A stretch of DNA of 34,067 nucleotides from Gnetum montanum (GCA_015680685.1 MNCI01034200.1:120892-154958), one strand, 5' to 3'; positions 9,242-19,726 are shown, counted from the first letter of the stretch. Notes: a model not told the origin generated them from the letters alone. Numbers and translations are program-made.

Positions 9242-10850
9242 AGTCTACTTAACATTACAGAGGCAGTCAGAATTTTAACAAGGCATGTGAAGGATAGTCG
9301 GATAAAATAGTTAGATATGAGCAGTATTCCTCAATTTGAAGGAGGATATAAATCTAATCCATAGAATCATCTTCAAGCTTTCCAAGATGCATGTGCCTTG
9401 CAGAACATAGAGAACGAGTGGAAAAAATTGCAGTTGTTCCCTAGGACACTTATCAAAAAAGTAGAAAACTAGTACTAGTCCTTAGAGCTAGAATCTATCA
9501 AATGATGGAGTACCATGCTTGAGTTGTTCAATGATAAGTATCAAATGTACTCCAAAGTGTTCAACTTAAGGAAGCAAATTCAAGGATGGAAATAAAGAAA
9601 ACATGAACCCTTGGATGATGCCATTGGTCAATACTATGCCTTGATGCACAAATGTACTAGCCATGGTTATTCTCAGTTGGTTCAACTTTGCCACATTGTG
9701 GATTAAAATGAGGAAAACCCTTGGTGTCTATGCCTAAGGGTGATTGTCAAAACTAATTACCCATCAGATACAAAGATTAATTGAGCAGGTAGTTAAAGAA
9801 GAGGGTGAACTAAGAAAAATAGACAGTGCAAAAAAATACAATCGTGATCCTTCCATTCGCAAGAGGGAGGTTCGATTCTATGATAGTGAGGATGAGTCTG
9901 TATTTGATGAAGGGATGCATAAGAAAGCCTTTCCACCCCAAAAATTCCAATTTGAACTCATAGCCAAGGTTGATTAGTTAAGGGACTCAATGAATAATAG
10001 ATTCTAAGCTATTCTCAAAATTGTTGAGGAGTCCAAAGAACAAAGTAGTGAGCATGAGCACAAGAGGTTCAAGGAAGCTAAACATGCATATCACAAAGGT
10101 AAGAGCAAGATTACTATAATAGAAGAGGTTGTGGATAGTTAATCAGATGATGATTGTGGGTGTGACATATGTTAGTACGAACATCCTAAGGGATGTTGCC
10201 CCATTGTGTCACATCTACAGGAGTCTAGGGTGTATGCCTTACATCCACGACTTACACAAAGGAAAACATCTAAAAGGTTACCTTATCCTCAAGGTAATCT
10301 TAGGTAGTTCTACTAGCAACAACTATATTATCCAAGTGGAGCTCCACCACAACCATCTGAACAATATCAACAATGGTAGCAACCACAATCATGGAAGCTA
10401 GCATCACCAAGACAACAATACCCTTACCGACAACATGATCCATATGGTTACCACGTGTAGCAACCCATGTGTCCATGTGACTCCTCAAGTCACATCTCTA
10501 ATTTTTAGCCTCACTACCACCTCAGATTATTATCGAGCTCATTCACCACATGAAAGAAGGGATGCCACCTATTGTCCTTATCCTCCTCCTATCCTTGCAC
10601 ATACTCCTCCTTTAATTGCATAGCTACTACTTGCTCCACTAATGTAGGCTGAACTTCCCACTCAACTACAACAATGTAATGCTATGAGGGTTGTTAATTT
10701 ACAACTAGATCATCAATCGGCGGGGTCGAATGCTCGCTTAAAGAAAAGACCTTTCTTTTGATCCTGCAGTCCACTTAAGCCTTCACCTACACCCGTGGTT
10801 AATAGTCCTACTCCTGCCTCTTCCTCTGTATCAAATTACTTCAGGCCTCC
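9242..10850 (+). pseudogene. gag: element A, gag core and nucleocapsid
   Basis: Degenerate Gag: the core starts with the phrase IPQFEGGY at about 9325 and continues through a region equivalent to the 'NHLQAF.DACALENIE.EWKKL' capsid block of C, then a charged stretch (QRLIEQVVKEEGELRK near 9770). A zinc-knuckle-like CDICxYEHPKGCC lies at about 10160-10200. The spacing is C-x2-C-x3-H-x3-C, tighter than the usual CX2CX4HX4C, and a stop follows the second Cys. The tail (10270-10850) is rich in Pro, Gln, Tyr and His and links to PR. Gag forms the particle and binds the RNA in the cytoplasm. Stops and indels make it non-functional. Confidence 0.75.
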
Positions 10851-10899
10851 TTGAAACAAAAATATGCCAAGGATCCATACCATAATGCTTACTTACATT

Positions 10900-11379
10900 A
10901 TGTCTAATTGGATCCATGCAAGAAACCTTCCTAGAAAATTAGCTGATCCTGGTAGTCCTCTAATTTACTTGTAGATTTTTGGGAATGAATTGTGCAAGGC
11001 TCTTCTCGATTCAAGTTCTAGTGTTAATTTAATTTCTCATAAGATGTACACTGCTCAAAACCTACCTCCTCTTAAGAAGAGCAACATAAGATTAGAACTA
11101 GTAGGACAGTCCATCATTGTTCCATTGGGATTGGTAGAAGACATTGTGACCACTGTCTATGGGTGGTCTTATCCTATCGATTTCCTGGTAATCAAAGTGG
11201 AGAACTACAAAGGGAATTTCCCAATCATCATGGGAAGGGCATGGCTAAGCACTGTTGATGAAAAAATGGGCATAAGAGATTTTTCCTTGGAGATATCTAA
11301 AGAAAATTTATTTGGAAAGATTGAGAAGAAGAGAGTTCCATGCATTGGGTATAGCAATATTGGGTGCAATTGTATGTAG
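10900..11379 (+). pseudogene. pol: element A, aspartic protease domain
   Basis: The frame from 10990 reads ALLDSSSSVNLIS, the position of the retropepsin active site, then about 110 residues with the expected beta-strand pattern, including the flap-like LGLVEDIVTTVYGW and the C-terminal PIIMGRAWL that aligns with the usual 'ILGRPFL' segment. The catalytic Asp is at 11008-11010 but the Gly of D-[S/T]-G is Ser (agt). The frame is open to 11379. Cleaves the Gag-Pol precursor. Same frame as RT, so a single polyprotein is likely in the ancestor. Confidence 0.8.
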
Positions 11380-11875
11380 AAAATCTGGTCATAAAGCAAG
11401 CATCTAGTGGCTGAAGTAGAAATTCAAAGGTGTCTGTACACTATAGCCACAAAATAGGAGGGCATCCAGTGGCTGACAATTAATTCAAAAAGTAGCACAT
11501 TGTGCATGGAACAAACTAAGAGCCTGACATGTGTGTATGTCAGAAGCATGGATGAACTAGAGCAAGTTCATCACCAACTCTCTGATGAAATAAATGATGA
11601 TACTCACTGGGAAGAGTTGAAAATTCCTAAAAAATTCAAACAAGAGCCCCTTGAGCTGAAAATGTTACTAGTTGGAATGGAATATGTATTTTTGACAAAT
11701 GGGAAGCTAGTTATAATCAATGGAAAAATTTCTCTAGAATAGAAAAAGATGTTGTTGAAAGTAATTGAAAGATGATTAGTAGCTTTTGCTTGGTCACATC
11801 CTAAACTCACAGGGATTGATTTTAGGATATGCCAACATTGCATCTACATTGACTCGACCATGAAGCCAAAACAAC
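11380..11875 (+). pseudogene. pol: element A, PR-RT linker
   Basis: Coding-like linker in frame with PR. It includes an open run at 11500-11742 with residues such as MDELEQVHHQLSDEI and FKQEPLELKMLL. The same linker is seen in D (18080-18330) and E (27180-27520). No named domain. It ends at the RT N-terminal MKPKQQPQRQLNPKLK. Confidence 0.6.
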
Positions 11876-12700
11876 AACCACAGAGGCAGTTGAATCCCAA
11901 ATTGAAGCAAATCATTAAGGAGGAAATCAAGCAACTACTCAAGGCAAGGTTCATCTATCGCATTGTGGATAGCGAGTAGATTAGCTCACTTGTAATTGTG
12001 CCAAAGAAAGGTGGTAAGTGGTGGGTTTGCATTGATTTTAGGCTACTGAATATGGCAACATTCAAGGATCATTTTCTATTGTCATTTGTTAACCAGGTGC
12101 TCGACACAATATCTGGGCATTGTTACTATAACTTTCTAAATGGTTATAGTGGCTATAACCAAATTCAAATTGCATTGGAAAACTAAGCAAAGATAACATT
12201 CAAGAGTCCCTGGGACACTTTTGCATATCGCAAGATGTCATTTGGTCTATGCAATGCTCCTACCATATTCCAATGCCTGGTCCTAAGCATTTTTCAATAG
12301 TAGATCGATAGTGGTGTAGAAGTCTTCATGGATGACTTCTCCACCTATGGAGCCACATTTGAGCAAGTCGTGGACCACCTTGAGTAAGTGCTGAAATGGT
12401 GTGTTGAAACCAACTTATGGATTAATTGGTAGAAGAGTCACCTCATTGTCTAGGAGGGCATTATACTGGGGCATAGAATCTCACAAGCAAGAATTGAGGT
12501 AGACCCTAAGAAAATAAGGGTCATCCAAGGAATAACCCACCAACCAAGAATAGTTAAAGATATTCTCTAAGATTACAAAACCATTGGTCAAGCTAACAAA
12601 GAAATATGCTCCCTTTTTCTGGACCAAAAAATGTGAGAAAGCATTCTAGCAACTAAATGAAAAGCTTATAGAAACTCCAATCCTACAAGCACTTAACTAG
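11876..12700 (+). pseudogene. pol: element A, reverse transcriptase domain
   Basis: Recognisable RT order: LVIVPKKGGKWWVCIDFRLL, then FLNGYSGYNQI (first catalytic Asp changed to Asn), then the MSFGLCNAPT block, then the VFMDDFSTYG box at 12325-12336 with both Asp kept, then the EEG/GHRIS thumb region. FMDD instead of YIDD is characteristic of Athila-type elements. Several stops (near 12184, 12298, 12385) and an indel near 12570 inactivate it. Copies the element RNA into DNA in cytoplasmic particles. Confidence 0.88.
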
Positions 12701-13080
12701 TCTAGGCCATTTCATATTATGACGAACACATCAAATTATGCCTTGAGAGCTACGCTGATGCAATTAGATGACAAGAAATGTCCATACTACATCCACTACA
12801 CCAGCCAAAGCATTGTGGGTGCACAATTGAACTACACCACTATAGAGAAAGAATTGATAGCAGTGGTGTTTTCTCTAGAGAAGTTTAGGAATTATGTGCT
12901 TAGATACAAGGTGTTTGTCCACACAGACCATAGTGCCATCTACCTCTTGATGAACAAGCCAATGGTGAGCCCCCATGTCATACGATGGCTAGTGATCTTG
13001 GAGGAATTTGATCTCATGATGGTAGATTGAAAAGGCACTAAGAATGTGGTCATTGATCACTTGTCTTAGTTGCAATGGAA
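12701..13080 (+). pseudogene. pol: element A, RNase H domain
   Basis: Open at 12719-13030. It shows the Athila-like series (T)NTSNYALRATL, QSIVGAQLNYTTIEKELIAV, VHTDHSAIYLLM and RWLVILEEFD. Of the catalytic acids, Asp of the first box is Asn (TN), while Glu in IEKEL and Asp in HTDHS are kept. The sequence DHLSxLQWN follows at the end. No second RNase H lies before IN, which argues against the Tat/Ogre branch. Confidence 0.85.
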
Positions 13081-13229
13081 TGACAAAGAGGAAGAAAGCC
13101 CACTCTTTGACATGTTTTTTGATGAACTCCTCTTTGATGGGGCTATAACTAAATAGATGCTTAATGAGCCAAAATGGTATGATAACATTCTTAGCTATCT
13201 TCTTACTTAGGAGATGTCACAAGGGTTGA

Positions 13230-14526
13230 ACCATTAGAAGAAATAGTAGTTTCTTCACCAGCTAAAGCATCTCATGAAGATCAATGGACATCTCTACAAG
13301 GTGTGCACCAATGGCTTGGTTCGTTGGTGTGTCCCTGACGTCGATCAACTATGCATTCTCCAAGACATCCATGAAGGTCCTTGTGGAGGACACTATGTTG
13401 GGAGATGCATAGCCATTACAATCTTGATGGCAAGGTACTATTGGCCAACACTCTTTAGGGATGCTCACCACTATGTTTGTTCTTGTGAATGATGTCAACA
13501 AGATGGTGGAATGACTGCTTGAATGGAGGGACCTCGATAATGGATTCAACCACTAAAACCATTCAACATCTGGGGCATTGACTTCATAGGTCCCATCACA
13601 CCCATGTCAAATGGAAAGGTGTACATCATAGTCGTTGTTGACTATTGTATGAAATGGGTAGAAGTAGTAGCTGTCATCTACTATACATCCTCTACTTTTG
13701 CTTAGTTTGTACAACAAAATGTTGTAAACAAGTTTGGTGTGCCACATGCATTAATTTCTGATAGTGAAACTCATTTTATAGGCACTAATTTTTCGAAGCT
13801 CATGCAACACTTGGAGGTTGACATAAAGTCATAACACCTTACCATCCCCAAGCTAATGGTCAATCTAAGGTTACCAATAGGGAAATCACAAGGATACTAA
13901 CAAGAATTGTTAACAAGTATAGGAAGGACTAAAGCACAAAACTCAATGATGTCCTTTGGGCCTACTGCTCAACATGAAAACTTCCTATAAGCTACTCTCC
14001 TTATGAGCTAGTGTATAGAAAATTACCAACACTCCCAATCCAATCCAAACTTTGTACATTTTCAACTGCTTTTGACCTTGACCTTGACTTAAGTTTAGCC
14101 CAAAAAGAAAGACTAATGAATCTCAACTTGCTAGACGAAAATCAATTAGTAGCCTTATCATATAACAAGTTACATAAGACCTACAACAAAAAGTGTCATG
14201 ACCTAAAAATTAGATAACTCAAATTTCAACTAGGAGATAATGTCCTCTACTAGAACCCCACACATGTACTTCAATGAACTAAATTTCAAATGTTATGAGA
14301 AGGACCTTACATCATTTATGAAACTTTTCCTTTAGGAACCATGATGATCTATAAACCTGAGAGCCCAAACAAGAAATTGTTGGTCAACATTCAACAAATC
14401 AAACCTTTCCATGAGTATACACCAGTTAACACAATAAGAACCTCATCTAATGGACAACCATGCTCAATATTTCAGATCTCCTCCTCCTTTCAACTTAGTC
14501 ATGGGGGAGATGGCCACTCATGCTAA
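13230..14526 (+). pseudogene. pol: element A, integrase domain and C-terminal tail
   Basis: The zinc-binding region 13370-13500 (GPCGGHYVGR... MARYYWPTLFRDAHHYVCSCE) is followed by the core: IWGIDFIGPITPM (first Asp kept, about 13570), ALISDSETHF (second Asp kept, about 13760), and QSKVTNREI, where the catalytic Glu is Lys. The C-terminal part has a GPY-type motif, EGPYIIYETFPLGTMMIYK, near 14300-14350, then VNIQQIKPFHEY and a stop at 14524-14526. Stops and a small deletion near 13830 break the core. No chromodomain. Integrase inserts the cDNA into the nuclear genome, leaving a 5-base duplication. Confidence 0.85.
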
Positions 14527-15120
14527 TCATTTAAGCAACTCAATTTCTCAAATTTTTTGTTTTGCACATTTTTAGTTTTACACATTCTTTATTTTACATA
14601 TTTTTGTTTTTATGTTATTAATCTTTTCTAATTTTTGTTTTACACCATCGTTAGTACATTTGATATTTCTTAAACATTTTACACTTTTTTTTATATTTTA
14701 TTTTATTTGGTGTGATCTTCTAACCTTTTGTTAATAAGTGCTAGGTACAATGGTAATGCATTACTTGATGGTGGTATGTACTATTTTTGTTATTTAATTG
14801 TTGGTGTCTAGTTTCTAGCTTTGAATTTCGTTACGGATAATTAGGACATGGTTTCTTTTCATGTAATAGGCAATGAGTCCGTAACATCCACCCATCCACA
14901 AACTCTATGGTTTTCCTTGTTTTGGAAACGTGCAATCCCTTTTTCATTAATAACACTTTAATAAATTTGTGACTTTGGTAGTTTTCAGAGTTGGAAAGGA
15001 TTCAAAGGTTTGAACAAGGTGTGGCTTCAAGGGGATTCAATGTTCTTTGTGCTTTTTTGTTTCCCTAGATGCATTTGTGTTTTCATGAATTTCTCACTAT
15101 TTCGTGTCATCCAATAAAAG

Positions 15121-15380
15121 GAAGTTGAATAAGTCCTTGCATGGTGTGGTTCTCATCAGGAAAAAAAATGATGAGAATTCAAAGCACACCCCTTTGACAA
15201 AATAAAGGCATATGTCCTTGTATGGTGTGGTTCTCATTAGAAAAGAAAAAAAATGATTAGGATTCAAAGCACACTTTTTGGATAAAAATAAATGCATGTG
15301 TCTCTATATGGTATGGTTTCCATTTCAAAAATAATAATAATGGGAATTCAGAGCATACCACTTAGACAAAATAAACAGGC
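15121..15380 (+). repeat. three tandem ~81-86 bp repeats, each a potential hairpin
   Basis: Units begin at 15134, 15215 and 15301 with 'tccttgcatggtgtggt' or near variants and each end with 'gaattcaaagcacacc...gacaaaataaa'. Unit 1 has a perfect 9-bp stem, TTCTCATCA (15150-15158) with TGATGAGAA (15169-15177), plus an outer GGTGTG/CACACC pair (15143-15148, 15185-15190). Unit 3 has TTTCCATT (15317-15324) with AATGGGAA (15339-15346). Unit 2 is worn down. E has two more units at 30850-31025. Confidence 0.8.
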
Positions 15381-15974
15381 TACAAGCACTGGTTATGGGA
15401 CTAGTCTCCTCTAACTAAGGCCCTTTCTCACTTGCTACTTCTTCTCTAATTTAGAATGGTAGTTGTTTTGTGTGAGCACTCTTGTGTTTTAGAGGATGGA
15501 TTAGTCTTAGAATGTTGGTGCAAAGCCATTGAACATGGTTGATTTTGGTCTAGACTAAGGATGGATTCTATCAAGTTATTTAACCACAAAATCCACAATG
15601 GACTTCATGTGACCATAATTAGAAACTCCATTCCACTCTTTTCTCATCCATCTATGCTTTCCATGTCTCACCGCACTGCTGGTTTCATGTTTTGGTTCGA
15701 TGTCCTGGTTTGATGTGTCATAATTTTTAGTTAGTTTCTTTTTAGTTTTTGTACTTAACCTTTCGTAACCATTAATCATCCATGGAGCCCATGGATTCTT
15801 TGGTTTGAAGTTATGCAAGGGAAAAAAGGCTTGTGCCTATTTTGGGAGGGATCCACTTGCATATCTTTTAGTTGGATTAGTTAAGTTCTTTATCCTTAGA
15901 CACTCTTACAATCAAATTCTTTTTGTTTATCCCATCAATGACATCTAATTGTACACATCTTCACAATAGTTTCA

Positions 15975-15975
15975 N
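15975..15975. other. assembly join (single N)
   Basis: The alignment to E's 3' region runs up to this N and fails after it, so the sequence on either side may not be adjacent in the genome. The last 390 bases before the 3' LTR have no counterpart in E. Confidence 0.7.
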
Positions 15976-16345
15976 CACATTTCATATTAACTCATGATTC
16001 TATTATGATTGTAGTGGAAAAAATGGGCTGGAAGTGGGACTATCTTACCAAGGTTGATGCAACAGTACCGCACAATGAGGACCATTCGTGATCATTGGAT
16101 CTCTTCTCTCTCTCTCTCTTTCATTCTTCTGCTGCTAAGAGGCATTGGATGTCAATGTTCTCTAGGGTGTTCACTTCTCTTATAATGAACACCCAATGTT
16201 GTAAAACTTATAATTCTATACACTTGGGCACTCAGAGTTTGTCTATTCCATTTGAGTCAGTTTGTAATGTTAGTCAATAATTTCATACCTACCCAAGATA
16301 TTTTGTAAGAACTTGTTTCTCCTCTTTTTCACTCTAGGATGAGTT

Positions 16346-16365
16346 TTCATTTGGTTGTGGGGGTA
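16346..16365 (+). promoter_or_regulatory. polypurine-tract region, element A
   Basis: The last bases before the 3' LTR are 'ttcatttggttgtgggggta', G-rich and directly against TGATGA at 16366. This is where the plus-strand primer is expected. Confidence 0.6.
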
Positions 16366-17181
16366 TGATGAACATGTGTTTGATGCTGGCCACCATTTTG
16401 TGGATGCAATGTCGAGGTCTAGCTGCAACGTTGCGTATGTGATGTTGGGGTGTATATCCCAAGTCTATAAATACCATGCCTAGGCTCCAATTTTCATAGT
16501 CAATTTTTATTCATTCTTAGTTAGAGTAGCGAAGCTTTTGCTATTTCTTTTCCTTAGAGTTAGAATATTTAAGGAGTCTAAGTTTGTACGGTTCTTTGTT
16601 TGAGCATTGATGTACCTGAGCGCAATAGTGTGATGGGAATAAAATAAACTCTTTTGAAAATATTTTTAGCACTAAGAATAGATTAAGATTTTCTTTCATG
16701 CATTTTACTTTCTTGTTCTTTACTTTAATACATTTGAATTAAGTGATTTATTTCTAGTTGTTAATGAACATGAGCACAGCCACTTTGAACATTCATATAG
16801 TACTTGGTAACCCAGCAATGGTTAACATTTGGTAGCCCAACAGTGCTATATGTGTTTAGGAAAGTGGGACGGTTACTTATGTTAGGCTAGCTAGGCAATA
16901 GATGAAGTAGATCTTCAATTACTTTACCTTTCATTCTTTTTGTAGGTGATCAAACCCATAAAATATAAAGTAAGAAAAATCATATACCTCAATTACACTT
17001 AAACCATACCCTTGAACTTCACAAGTGTAGTTGGGAAGACAACGAACATTCTCAACACCAATTTCACTTCCTAGAAGAGCTAGTGCATTAGATAACTATA
17101 GGTCAACAAAATTCAATTGGATCGTGTGTAACACCTTAGTGATTCGTATGTTTGGGCGTAGGGGTACCTCATTGCTCATCA
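16366..17181 (+). repeat. 3' LTR of element A
   Basis: 816 bases, TGATGA...TCATCA. It pairs with 7402-8206 along its whole length except for U3, where it carries extra sequence around 16385-16445. TATAAATA at 16466-16473. It shares with the 5' LTR the phrases 'cacttaaaccatacccttg' and 'cttcacaagtgtagttgg'. Confidence 0.93.
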
Positions 17182-17400
17182 CTTCTTTTATTTAAATCAT
17201 GCTTTGTGTAGCCAACAAGAGTTCATCTTGTTCATCATTAGATGTATCATAGTCATAATTGCAATTCTATTTGCTCTACCATCATGATCTCTTCTATGTT
17301 CTCTATCATATCTCCTTCTATGCTCCATATCTTTGTTTTAATCTCTATATTTATTATCATATTTATTTATATTTCTATCATCACCTTTCATTACCACCTG
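17182..17400 (-). pseudogene. gag: antisense gag fragment B, right part
   Basis: Continuation of 6716-7401 after removal of element A. The plus strand reads 'tttgtgtagccaacaagagttcatc', which matches 'tttatgtagcgagtaggggttcatc' of C at 19725. On the minus strand it is the end of the N-terminal gag region (LLLAT) and, unlike the other four copies, has CAA where they have a stop, followed by agc ATG. Beyond about 17390 the sequence switches to plus-strand gag-PR. Confidence 0.7.
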
Positions 17401-18334
17401 CTCAATTTGGCTACATCTCTTCTACCCTTAACTCCATTACCACCTACTCTAGTGATTGGATTAAGGTTGGCCATCTTCCTAGGAAATTCTCTAATCCTAG
17501 AAGTCCTCTTATATATTTACAAATCGCTGGGAATGACTCGTGCAAAGCTCTTTTGTATTCAAGTTCTAGTGTCAACTTAATCTCTCAAGAAATGTACAAA
17601 GCTTAGAACTTGCCTCCACTAAGAAAGAGTAACATTCATTTAGAGCTGGTCGACCAGTCCATCACTGTCCCATTAGGACTAGTGGAGGACATTGTTTCTA
17701 CTATTTGCGGATGATCATATCCAGTTGACTTCCTAGTGATTCAAGTCAACAACTGTAAGGGGGACTTCCCAATCATAACGGGAAGAGCATGGCTAAGCAT
17801 AATTGACGCATGCCTAGGAATACGTGATCTTTCCCTAGAGATATCAAAGGAAAATATGTTTTGGAAGATCGAGAAAAAGAAAGTCCCATGCATCGGATAT
17901 AGTGACACAGGGTGTAGTTGCATGCAGAAGTCCTAGTTTGTACAAAGTTTAACATTGCCTGCATGCAACCAGTGTGCACAAGTAACTAACATACAAAGAT
18001 GCCTGTATGTGGTAGCCACAAGATAGGAAGGCATCCAATGTCTGATAGCTAACCAAGAGAGAAACTCAACTATATGCATGGAACCAACTGAGGGTTTCAC
18101 TTGCACTTACATTGCTAGCATAGACAGATTAGAGCAAGTTCATTGCCAACTTCCAAGTCTTGACATTGAAAATATCAATTGGGGAAAGTTGGAAATCTCT
18201 GACAACTTTAAGTAAGAGCCCCTGGAGTTAAAATTTTTGCCCACCAATATAGAGTACACATTTATCAAAAATGGAAAATTAATAATTATTAATGCTAGGC
18301 TCGCTCCTTAACAAAAAGAGAGATTTCTAAAAAT
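17401..18334 (+). pseudogene. pol: fragment D: gag tail, protease and PR-RT linker (inverted segment)
   Basis: Plus-strand gag end and PR of the same family. The active-site stretch reads ALLYSSSSVNLIS (codon tat at 17556-17558), so the catalytic Asp is Tyr. The later PIITGRAWL and LGIRDLSLEISKEN blocks match element A's PR (17736-17936). The linker continues to about 18330, with LEQVHCQLPSL and FIKNGKLIIINARL. It abuts minus-strand gag C at 18335. A 35-base sequence at its left end (17410-17444) is repeated inverted at 18335-18369. Flipping 17445-18334 would place this PR directly after C's gag. Confidence 0.75.
17410..17444 (+). repeat. 35-bp inverted repeat, left arm
   Basis: Starts gctacatctcttctaccc and ends ccattaccacc. 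It matches the reverse complement of 18335-18369 at 34 of 35 positions. Sequence outside the arms does not match. Confidence 0.9.
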
Positions 18335-18369
18335 GGTGGTAATGGAGTTAAGGGTGGAAGAGATGTAGC
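18335..18369 (-). repeat. 35-bp inverted repeat, right arm
   Basis: Reverse complement of 17410-17444 with one difference. It is the end of C's gag tail and the exact point where orientation changes from plus (D) to minus (C). Confidence 0.9.
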
Positions 18370-19723
18370 TAGATGAGAAGGATAGTATGTTTGTGGAACA
18401 TCACCCCTAGGATACAGAGTTCTACAATACTTGTGGGTTTGGTAGTGAGGTTGGGAAGAAACATGACTAGGAGAGTCATGTGGAGAGATTGGCTGCTGCA
18501 TGTAGTATCCATATGGGTCGGGTTGATAATAAGGGTACTGTTGACGTGGTGGTGGCATTCCTCATGATTGTGGGTGTTGCCACTGTTGATACTGCTCATT
18601 TGGTTGTGGTGGAGTTCCACTTGGATAATACATCAAGGGTTGGTGGAACAACCTTGGGTTACCTTGGGGATAAGGTAACCTTTGAGGTGTTTGCCTTCTG
18701 TTTAATCATGGGTTGAGTGCATACACCCCAGACTCCTACAGATGTGAGATTATAGGGTAACATCCCTTTGGATGGTCATATTGGCATATCTTACATCCAC
18801 TATTATTTTCTATATCTGAATCCACAACCTCTTTGATGGTGGCCACTTTTCCCTTACCTTTGTTACGTGCATATTTAGCTTCTTTCTTTTTTCTCCTTTC
18901 TTGATCACTACCTTCCTCTCTAGACTCCTCTACTATTTTCAGAACTATTTGAAATCTATTATCTAAGGAGTCCCACATTTGGTCCACCTTTGCCAATACT
19001 TCCGATGCAAGTTTTTGAATGGGCAAGGTTTTCCTATTCACTATCTCTTCAAGTGGTGACTCTTCTTCATCCTCACAAAATCTAACTCCCTTCTTTCAGA
19101 GGGAAGGATCTCTATTATATGCTTTTTCACTCTCTCTTTTCCTTAACTAACCTTCCTCTTTAGCAACTTGCTTCAACAATCTTTGTACTTGATAGGCCCT
19201 GAGCTCAGATAGCCTTCCTTGGGCATAAGTCCCAAGGGTTCTTTGCGTTTTCGTGCCTAAGCCCATCTACGAGATGGCGTAGTTGTTCCCTTTGCGAGGA
19301 ACCATGGCCTGGGAAACAATGTAATAGTGCATAATATCGGCCCATGGTAGCATCTAAGGGTTCATTTCCTCCTTGTTTCTATCCTTGGATTTGCTTTTGC
19401 AAGTTGGACACTCGGAAGTATGTTTGATACTTATCATTGAATAGTTGTAACATGGTACTCCATCAGCAAATGGATTCCAGTTCTAAGGACTGATACCAGC
19501 TTTCTGCTTCCTTAGTCAGTGTCCATGGAAACAACTTGAGTTTTTTCCACTCTTTTTCTATGTTTTCCAAGGCACATGCATCATAAAATGCTTGCAAATG
19601 ATTTTGAGGATCAACATTGTATCCCCCTTCAAATCGTGGGATATTATTCATGTCCAATATTTTGATCCTACTATCTTTTTGGTGCATCATTGGGATTCTA
19701 ACAGCCTTAATTATATCTATCAT
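18335..19723 (-). pseudogene. gag: fragment C: gag core and nucleocapsid (minus strand)
   Basis: Read from 19723 leftwards. The ATG at 19723 starts MIDIIKAVRIPMMHQKDS, then NIPRFEGGYNVDPQNHLQAF, then the capsid-like block with WKKLKLFPWTLTKEAESWYQ (to 19463). After stops and a one-base frame change comes QKLASEVLAKVDQMWDSL with a basic stretch (19041-18830), a zinc-knuckle-like CKICQYDHPKGC (about 18805-18770) and a Pro/Gln/Tyr-rich tail (PPPRQQYPYYQPDPYGYYMQ) to 18335. The best preserved Gag core of the window. Gag packages element RNA. No PR follows in the same orientation because of the rearrangement at 18335. Confidence 0.85.
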
Positions 19724-19726
19724 ACT

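Larger units (their letters stand above)
14527..16345 (+). other. element A 3' non-coding region
   Basis: About 1.8 kb between IN and the 3' LTR with no recognisable env-like frame. It starts with a T-rich stretch (14540-14700) and holds three tandem hairpin repeats (15121-15380). The first kilobase-and-a-half aligns with E's 3' region (30234-31060 and 31622-31860). The match is lost at the N at 15975. A (CT)n run is at 16105-16122. Confidence 0.75.
7402..17181 (+). mobile_element. full-length Athila-like Ty3/gypsy element A (degenerate)
   Basis: A 9.78 kb element with LTRs 7402-8206 and 16366-17181, PBS at 8208, gag, PR, RT, RNase H, IN, a 1.8 kb 3' region and a purine-rich tract before the 3' LTR. 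Flanking pentamers are TTTCT (7397-7401) and CTTCT (17182-17186), a target duplication with one change. The LTRs differ at roughly one position in ten by eye, so the insertion is old. Coding parts fall in several frames with many stops. The FMDD RT motif, tRNA-Asp-like PBS and absence of a second RNase H between RNase H and IN suggest the Athila lineage. No env-like frame was found downstream of IN. Confidence 0.93.

Noticed and set aside
13080-13230. Second (archaeal-type) RNase H as in Tat/Ogre elements
   Set aside because: Only ~150 bases lie between the RNase H and integrase domains. There is no room for the domain.
15121-15380. CRISPR-like array
   Set aside because: Only three imperfect ~80-base tandem units without unique spacers, in a plant retrotransposon 3' region.
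16105-16122. (CT)n microsatellite as a functional element
   Set aside because: Short simple repeat next to an assembly join. Nothing ties it to the element.
14527-16345. Env-like gene expected in some Athila elements
   Set aside because: No frame longer than chance and no transmembrane or signal-like segment between IN and the 3' LTR in A or E.
17242-17606. Two overlapping plus-strand frames read as one protein
   Set aside because: The left half is antisense gag B, the right half is gag-PR of D. The frame crosses an orientation break.
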